Shown here: positions 59,713 through 64,000 of the stretch, in pieces | How the letters are laid out: every line of letters begins with the position of its first letter | Position numbering within the stretch: the first letter of the stretch is position 1 | Source: Rhodobiaceae bacterium | Lineage (GTDB): Bacteria; Pseudomonadota; Alphaproteobacteria; Rhizobiales; JANQQB01 | Assembly (NCBI GenBank): GCA_028285165.1 | Contig: JANQQB010000278.1 | Coordinates: 1 to 64,000 of the forward strand | Reading direction: 5' to 3' | Length of the DNA: 64,000 bases | Notes under the pieces: model-generated | Told to the model about the DNA's origin: nothing | Databases searched by the model: none | Seen by the model: the letters and a program-made list of their open reading frames with translations, nothing else | Position numbers and translations under genes: made by a program

Positions 59713-60221
59713 GAGACCGCCTTCTGGTCGTCGGTGATGTCCAGCAAGGCGCGAATGGAGCTACGCAACCGCAATACGAACTCGATCGCGATCAGAAAAC
59801 ACGACAGGAAGAACGGAACGGCGAGCCAGTAGCGCTGGATTCCAATCAGATCGATCGTGCCGACCTGTCGTGGCACAAGGACCGGCGCCTGGGCCAGAAC
59901 CAGCACCATCAACGCAATGACAATCACTGCGACAAACGCTTCGGTCGCCGCACGCAGGCGCTCCGGCATGCGCCGGGTCAGGATGTCGATCGCAACATCC
60001 TGGCCGCGCCGGTAGATGACGAAGAACGAAAAGAAGATCACCCAGACGAAGAAGACGCCGGTGAGCGGAAACGCCCAGATGATTGCCTTATCGAAGAGCA
60101 GGCGCGACGCAATGTTGATGAAATTGATCACCAACATTGCGAAGAGAAGGGAATTGGCGATGAACAGGAAGGCCTTTTCCGCCAGTGCCAGGCATCTTTC
60201 GATGCCCTGGACAAGCCTCAC
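59709..60221 (-). CDS. TRAP transporter small permease (DctQ)
   Basis: Four-TM protein, FFVWVIFFSFFVIYRRGQDVAIDILTRRMPERLR; overlaps dctM by 4 nt. Confidence 0.92.
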   Translation of the reverse strand: MRLVQGIERCLALAEKAFLFIANSLLFAMLVINFINIASRLLFDKAIIWAFPLTGVFFVWVIFFSFFVIYRRGQDVAIDILTRRMPERLRAATEAFVAVIVIALMVLVLAQAPVLVPRQVGTIDLIGIQRYWLAVPFFLSCFLIAIEFVLRLRSSIRALLDITDDQKAVS

Positions 60222-61222
60222 TGGGCCACCTGCGTCGCCCTGACCGTAGAAACGAACCCTTCCGGCAACTCGCCTTTCCCGTCCATCTCAGCGTAAAACT
60301 CCGCCATCTTGGCGACGATCGGCGCCGTGTCGATTTCCTGGTAGGTGACGCCGGTTTCCTTCATGCGCGCGATCGCCTCATCGGCGATGGCCGCCGTCAT
60401 CGGCGCAAACTCGGACGCGACCTCGTCATAGGCCTCGAGGATCTGTGCCCGCGTCTCGTCGTCGAGACCGTTCCAGACGCGTGCGTTGGCCATGAACGCA
60501 ATGCCCTGCGGGTATTCGTTGTGGCGCACGATGTTCGGCGCGACTTCCTGGAAGCGCATGGATTCGACGAGCGCAATCGGGCTGTTGACCGCTTCCACGA
60601 TGCCGCGGCCGATCGACTCGTACACGTCTGTCCAGGCAAGCGTGCGCACTTCCGCACCCAGATGGCGCCACGCCGCGGCGGCAAGTTCGTTCGGATGCAT
60701 GCGCAGCTTGAGGCCTTCGATATCCTCCAGCCCGGCGACCGGTTTGGCCGTCACCATCACGCGATAGGGCCCGCGCACCATCTTGGTCTGGTCGCCGATC
60801 ACGGTGATGCCGGCTTCGGCTTCGATCTGTTCAAGCCAGCCCGCAACAAGATCGCTCGCCATGAAGCGCGACCAGTGGTCGCGATCCTGAAACAGGAACG
60901 GCGCGCTCATGAAGGTGATGTCGGGAACCCATTTGCGCAGGTAGGCGCCGCCCTCGGGGTAGAGATGCACCGTACCGAGCTGGAGCTGTTCGAGAATGGC
61001 GTCGTCCTTGCCGAGCTGTTCGCTGGGATAGACCTCGACTTTGATGCCGCCGCCGGTCTTTTCGCCGATCTTGTCGGCGAAGGCTTGGAACATCTTGCCC
61101 TCGATGGATTCGGCGGTCTGCTTGTGCGCCATGCGCCAGGTTTCGGCCATGGCGCTGCTGAAGGGAAATGCCAGCACAGCGACCGCGGCCAGCACCAGGC
61201 CACGCTTGAAAGAAATCATCAC
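60218..61222 (-). CDS. TRAP transporter substrate-binding protein (DctP)
   Basis: Signal peptide; WRMAHKQTAESIEGKMFQAFADKIGEKTGGGIKVEVYPSEQLGKDDAILEQLQLGTVHLYPEGG; GLKLRMHPNE. Confidence 0.95.
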   Translation of the reverse strand: MMISFKRGLVLAAVAVLAFPFSSAMAETWRMAHKQTAESIEGKMFQAFADKIGEKTGGGIKVEVYPSEQLGKDDAILEQLQLGTVHLYPEGGAYLRKWVPDITFMSAPFLFQDRDHWSRFMASDLVAGWLEQIEAEAGITVIGDQTKMVRGPYRVMVTAKPVAGLEDIEGLKLRMHPNELAAAAWRHLGAEVRTLAWTDVYESIGRGIVEAVNSPIALVESMRFQEVAPNIVRHNEYPQGIAFMANARVWNGLDDETRAQILEAYDEVASEFAPMTAAIADEAIARMKETGVTYQEIDTAPIVAKMAEFYAEMDGKGELPEGFVSTVRATQVAQ

Positions 61223-61469
61223 AACTCTCCTCTCATTTGACGTCTGAACGGTCCAAGGGGGGAAGGTGGCGCGTTGCGGCTTCTGTGGTTTCCGACACCA
61301 TAAGCGGTATGGCTCGCCCCGGGAGCCTGTCGGTACGCATTGAATGCATTTGAAAAATTAAGCACTTTTGCCAGTGGACTCGCAAGCGCCGTTTCCGGCT
61401 TGTGTCGACGTGACCGCAACCGGTGTGAGAAGTTCAGGCCAGCCACAGCACCATGAAAAGGATTCCCGC

Positions 61470-62138
61470 GTGACCTATCAGATCAAAGCGATGCCGACCC
61501 CCGCGCCCGCCGCGCTTGTCGAGAAGGCATCGCGTGCCGAGACCGCCACCATCGGTCACCGCCGCCAGTTGGGCTTTGTCGACCGCACGATCCAGGGGAT
61601 CGCACCGGGGCGGATTGCCGGCACCGCCGTGACGCTGGCAATCCCCGCGCAAGACAGCACGTTGCTGCACCACGTGATCCAGTTCTTGCGGCCCGGCGAT
61701 GTTCTCGTGATCGACCGGCTCGGCGACGATCGCCATGCCTGTCTCGGCGGCGGCGTCGCGGTCGCCATCAATGCGACGGGCTGCGCCGGCGTGATCCTCG
61801 ACGGCCCGGCGACGGATCGCTCCGAGATCCTCGCCGAAGAACTGCCCGTATGGTGTCGCGGCTTTGCGCCTATCACGACGCGGATCTACGACATCGGCGG
61901 TGCCTTCAACGTGGATGTCTGCTGCGGCGGGGCCGTCGCGCATCCCGGCGATCTGGTGATCGCCGACGAAAGCGGCGTGCTCATCATGCCCGTTGACGAT
62001 TGCGAGGATGATCTCGACTGGGCACTCGGTAAACAGGCCGGCGAACCCGAGGCGCATGAAAGAATGCGCGGAGGCGAGCTCCTTGGCGATCGCTCAGGGG
62101 CGAGCGCCAAGGTGGCGCGTCGTCTTGATCAGGACTAG
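61470..62138 (+). CDS. RraA family protein (HMG aldolase / demethylmenaquinone methyltransferase-like)
   Basis: GRIAGTAVTLAIPAQDSTLLHHVIQFLRPGDVLVIDRLGDDRHACLGGGVAVAINATGCAGVILDGPATDRSEI; GGAVAHPGDLVIADESGVLIMP; GTG start. Confidence 0.9.
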   Translation: MTYQIKAMPTPAPAALVEKASRAETATIGHRRQLGFVDRTIQGIAPGRIAGTAVTLAIPAQDSTLLHHVIQFLRPGDVLVIDRLGDDRHACLGGGVAVAINATGCAGVILDGPATDRSEILAEELPVWCRGFAPITTRIYDIGGAFNVDVCCGGAVAHPGDLVIADESGVLIMPVDDCEDDLDWALGKQAGEPEAHERMRGGELLGDRSGASAKVARRLDQD

Positions 62139-62402
62139 GTCGTGGCCTTGCGAACGGTGATATCCGGTTTTGGTGGAGACCGAACTTGAATGGTCAATCC
62201 GACGATGGCGCCAAAGTACCGGTTCCAGAAGCCCGGACCCCATCTTTTCTGGCCCAATGCTCCCGTTCATCACCGTTGATATAACTCCTTGAGGGGACTG
62301 CCATACACGAAGGAGCTGGCGCTGCTATACGATGCACATCGCTGCACAGGGCATTGGTGAGCCTGATGCTGATCACAACGATGTTGAGCGGGATTCAAGG
62401 GC

Positions 62403-62438
62403 AAAGAAAGAAAAGGACACCAACTAATGTTGGTGCCC
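62403..62438 (-). terminator. Rho-independent terminator of the LuxP-like gene
   Basis: Minus strand GGGCACCAAC-ATTA-GTTGGTGTCC followed by TTTTCTTTCTTT. Confidence 0.92.
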
Positions 62439-62457
62439 TAAACTCTTAGACAATGGT

Positions 62458-63600
62458 CTAGCGTTCCAGTGTGCCGATTCCAGTGTAGCGGAATGCCTCT
62501 TTTTCAAAGGCATCAACGACCTCTGGTCCGGAGTCTGACGCAACAATGTCGATACGACCTAAGAACACCAACGGGATCTCATCTTGACGGCCTTCAAGAT
62601 CTGCGCGGATTGCCTCAGCAAGAGACACGCCAACGTCGTCGCTCATACGCATCGGCGTTGCCATCAATTCCCCTTCGCGTAGCGCTTCGATCTCATCCCC
62701 GGTGCCACCCCACGCGGAGGTTTGCACACGGTCTTGTGCATTTGCCGCTTGAATTGCAGAGATCGCACCCATCGCCATCGCAGTGTTGGCGTTATGAATG
62801 TAGGTAACTTCCGGATAGCCGGAGAGGATTTGCTGGGTGCCCGCAAAGCCGCCCTCGCGCTGGAACTGTCCGTAATGCTCGTACGCCAACTTCCAGTTTG
62901 AATTCTCCTCGATGCAATCCCGGAACCCGCCGGAGCGCTGGTCATCCACGCCGCCTGGGATGCCGCGGATCATCGCGTAGGTACCCTCGGTGCCGAGGTT
63001 TTCAACTACCCATTTGCAGATATTCAGCGCGCCAAACAGATGCGAGAACGTGCTGTACATCAACGGTTGGTCATCACCCCAATCCTGCAAAGGTGTATCG
63101 AAGTTGAGGATCATCACCTTTTTTCCGGAGTCCATAATCAGCCGGATATCCTCCTGCTGCGCTTGCAGTTCGGACGGACCGAAGACGACATATTCGAAGT
63201 CATCGGAACGTGCGACCTGTTCCGAGTAGGTCGACAGAAGCAAATTGTCGCCCATGTTCGTGGCAAACTGTGTTGCCTCGAAAGGCAGGCCCATTTCATT
63301 CAATCGGGCCTCCATAGCCAGGTAAGAGCGGAGCCAGAAATCGGAGACGTCTAAGCTCGGATAGATGACGGCGATTTTCACCGGCTCGGATGGTGGGTTT
63401 TCCATCTGCGTTGCAGGTGCGCCGACAATCTTTTGCATGTTGGCGAGCACTTCATCGGTTTGCACCTGATGATACCACCAGTAATAACGTTCATCATCGT
63501 CGGCGAGCGGCTTGAGCGGCAGCTCTTGTGCCAGGGCGACACCGCTTAGCGTCAACAATGCGGCGAGTGATGTCGCAAGCGTGTTTTTCTTGTTTAACAT
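62458..63600 (-). CDS. LuxP-like periplasmic sugar/AI-2 binding protein (substrate-binding protein of an ABC system)
   Basis: Signal peptide MLNKKNTLATSLAALLTLSGVALA; VKIAVIYPSLDVSDFWLRSYLAMEARL, KVMILNFDTPLQDWGDDQPLMYSTF, SAWGGTGDEIEALREGELMATPMRMSDDVGVSLAEAIRADLE resemble LuxP. Confidence 0.82.
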   Translation of the reverse strand: MLNKKNTLATSLAALLTLSGVALAQELPLKPLADDDERYYWWYHQVQTDEVLANMQKIVGAPATQMENPPSEPVKIAVIYPSLDVSDFWLRSYLAMEARLNEMGLPFEATQFATNMGDNLLLSTYSEQVARSDDFEYVVFGPSELQAQQEDIRLIMDSGKKVMILNFDTPLQDWGDDQPLMYSTFSHLFGALNICKWVVENLGTEGTYAMIRGIPGGVDDQRSGGFRDCIEENSNWKLAYEHYGQFQREGGFAGTQQILSGYPEVTYIHNANTAMAMGAISAIQAANAQDRVQTSAWGGTGDEIEALREGELMATPMRMSDDVGVSLAEAIRADLEGRQDEIPLVFLGRIDIVASDSGPEVVDAFEKEAFRYTGIGTLER

Positions 63601-63670
63601 AGTCCTTCCTCCCTTAGTGTGAACCGGTTGAGGCGCGCCACCCTCCTGCGGCGCGCCCAATAACTGCGAA

Positions 63671-64000
63671 CTATTCGTCAAAACGTGCGTCCGGATTGTT
63701 GCGCCGCCGCAGATAGGCGTAGAATGCGATGGATGAGATAATGATGACGCCTGCCGCGACCAGCTGCCAGAAGAACTGGAAACGCAACAGCACCAAGGCG
63801 TTGGTGACCATGGCAAGGAGCAGCACGCCCACCAAGGTGCCAAACATCGTGCCACGTCCGCCGAAGAGCACGGTTCCTCCGACGATAACCGCTGCGATTG
63901 TGTGCAGTGTAAAGCCGACAGCCGCGGTGGACTGAATCGCATTCAGGCGTCCCGTCAGCAAGATACCGGCAATTGCGGCACACAGGCCCATCAGTGCATA
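63671..64000 (-). CDS. Ribose-type (RbsC-like) ABC transporter permease, N-terminus beyond window edge
   Basis: TGRLNAIQSTAAVGFTLHTIAAVIVGGTVLFGGRGTMFGTLVGVLLLAMVTNALVLL; ORF open to the right edge. Confidence 0.9.
   Translation of the reverse strand, partial: YALMGLCAAIAGILLTGRLNAIQSTAAVGFTLHTIAAVIVGGTVLFGGRGTMFGTLVGVLLLAMVTNALVLLRFQFFWQLVAAGVIIISSIAFYAYLRRRNNPDARFDE

Noticed and set aside
62194-62376. 60-aa ORF in the RraA/LuxP-like intergenic region as a transposase remnant
   Set aside because: No recognisable transposase motif or terminal inverted repeats; support insufficient.
1-64000. CRISPR arrays, tRNA/rRNA genes, prophage or complete IS elements
   Set aside because: No regularly spaced repeats, tRNA-like GGTTCGAATCC arms in proper context, rRNA stretches, phage structural genes or transposases were seen by eye.

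Overview
Window from a GC-rich alphaproteobacterial chromosome, probably Rhodospirillales-like judging from gene content and order (inference). It is mostly housekeeping and metabolic genes: petABC, hemF, trmL, cca, mtnA/mtnP/apt, ychF-pth-rplY, lgt-midA-pgeF, prs, ilvE, an EnvZ/OmpR-type two-component pair, a MoxR-DUF58-DUF4159 locus and a TRAP transporter. No rRNA, tRNA, CRISPR array or intact transposase was recognised. The most interesting parts are: (1) an isolated transcription unit at about 6.61-6.78 kb with a 17-nt perfect complement to the 16S rRNA 3' end placed at SD distance from a 30-codon micro-ORF, followed by a strong terminator; (2) a LuxP-like (AI-2 receptor family) binding protein paired with an ABC sugar-type permease at the right edge; (3) a compact PTPS/QueD-like + glycosyltransferase + methyltransferase + dehydrogenase cluster at the left edge that could make a modified pterin; (4) an accessory islet with a DUF5989-type small protein and three SGNH-hydrolase-like proteins next to a Doc/RHH toxin-antitoxin pair whose Fic motif looks degenerate; (5) a signal-peptide-less PhnD-like binding protein translationally coupled to a fatty acid desaturase. 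All calls are by eye from translated ORFs; no database search was run.
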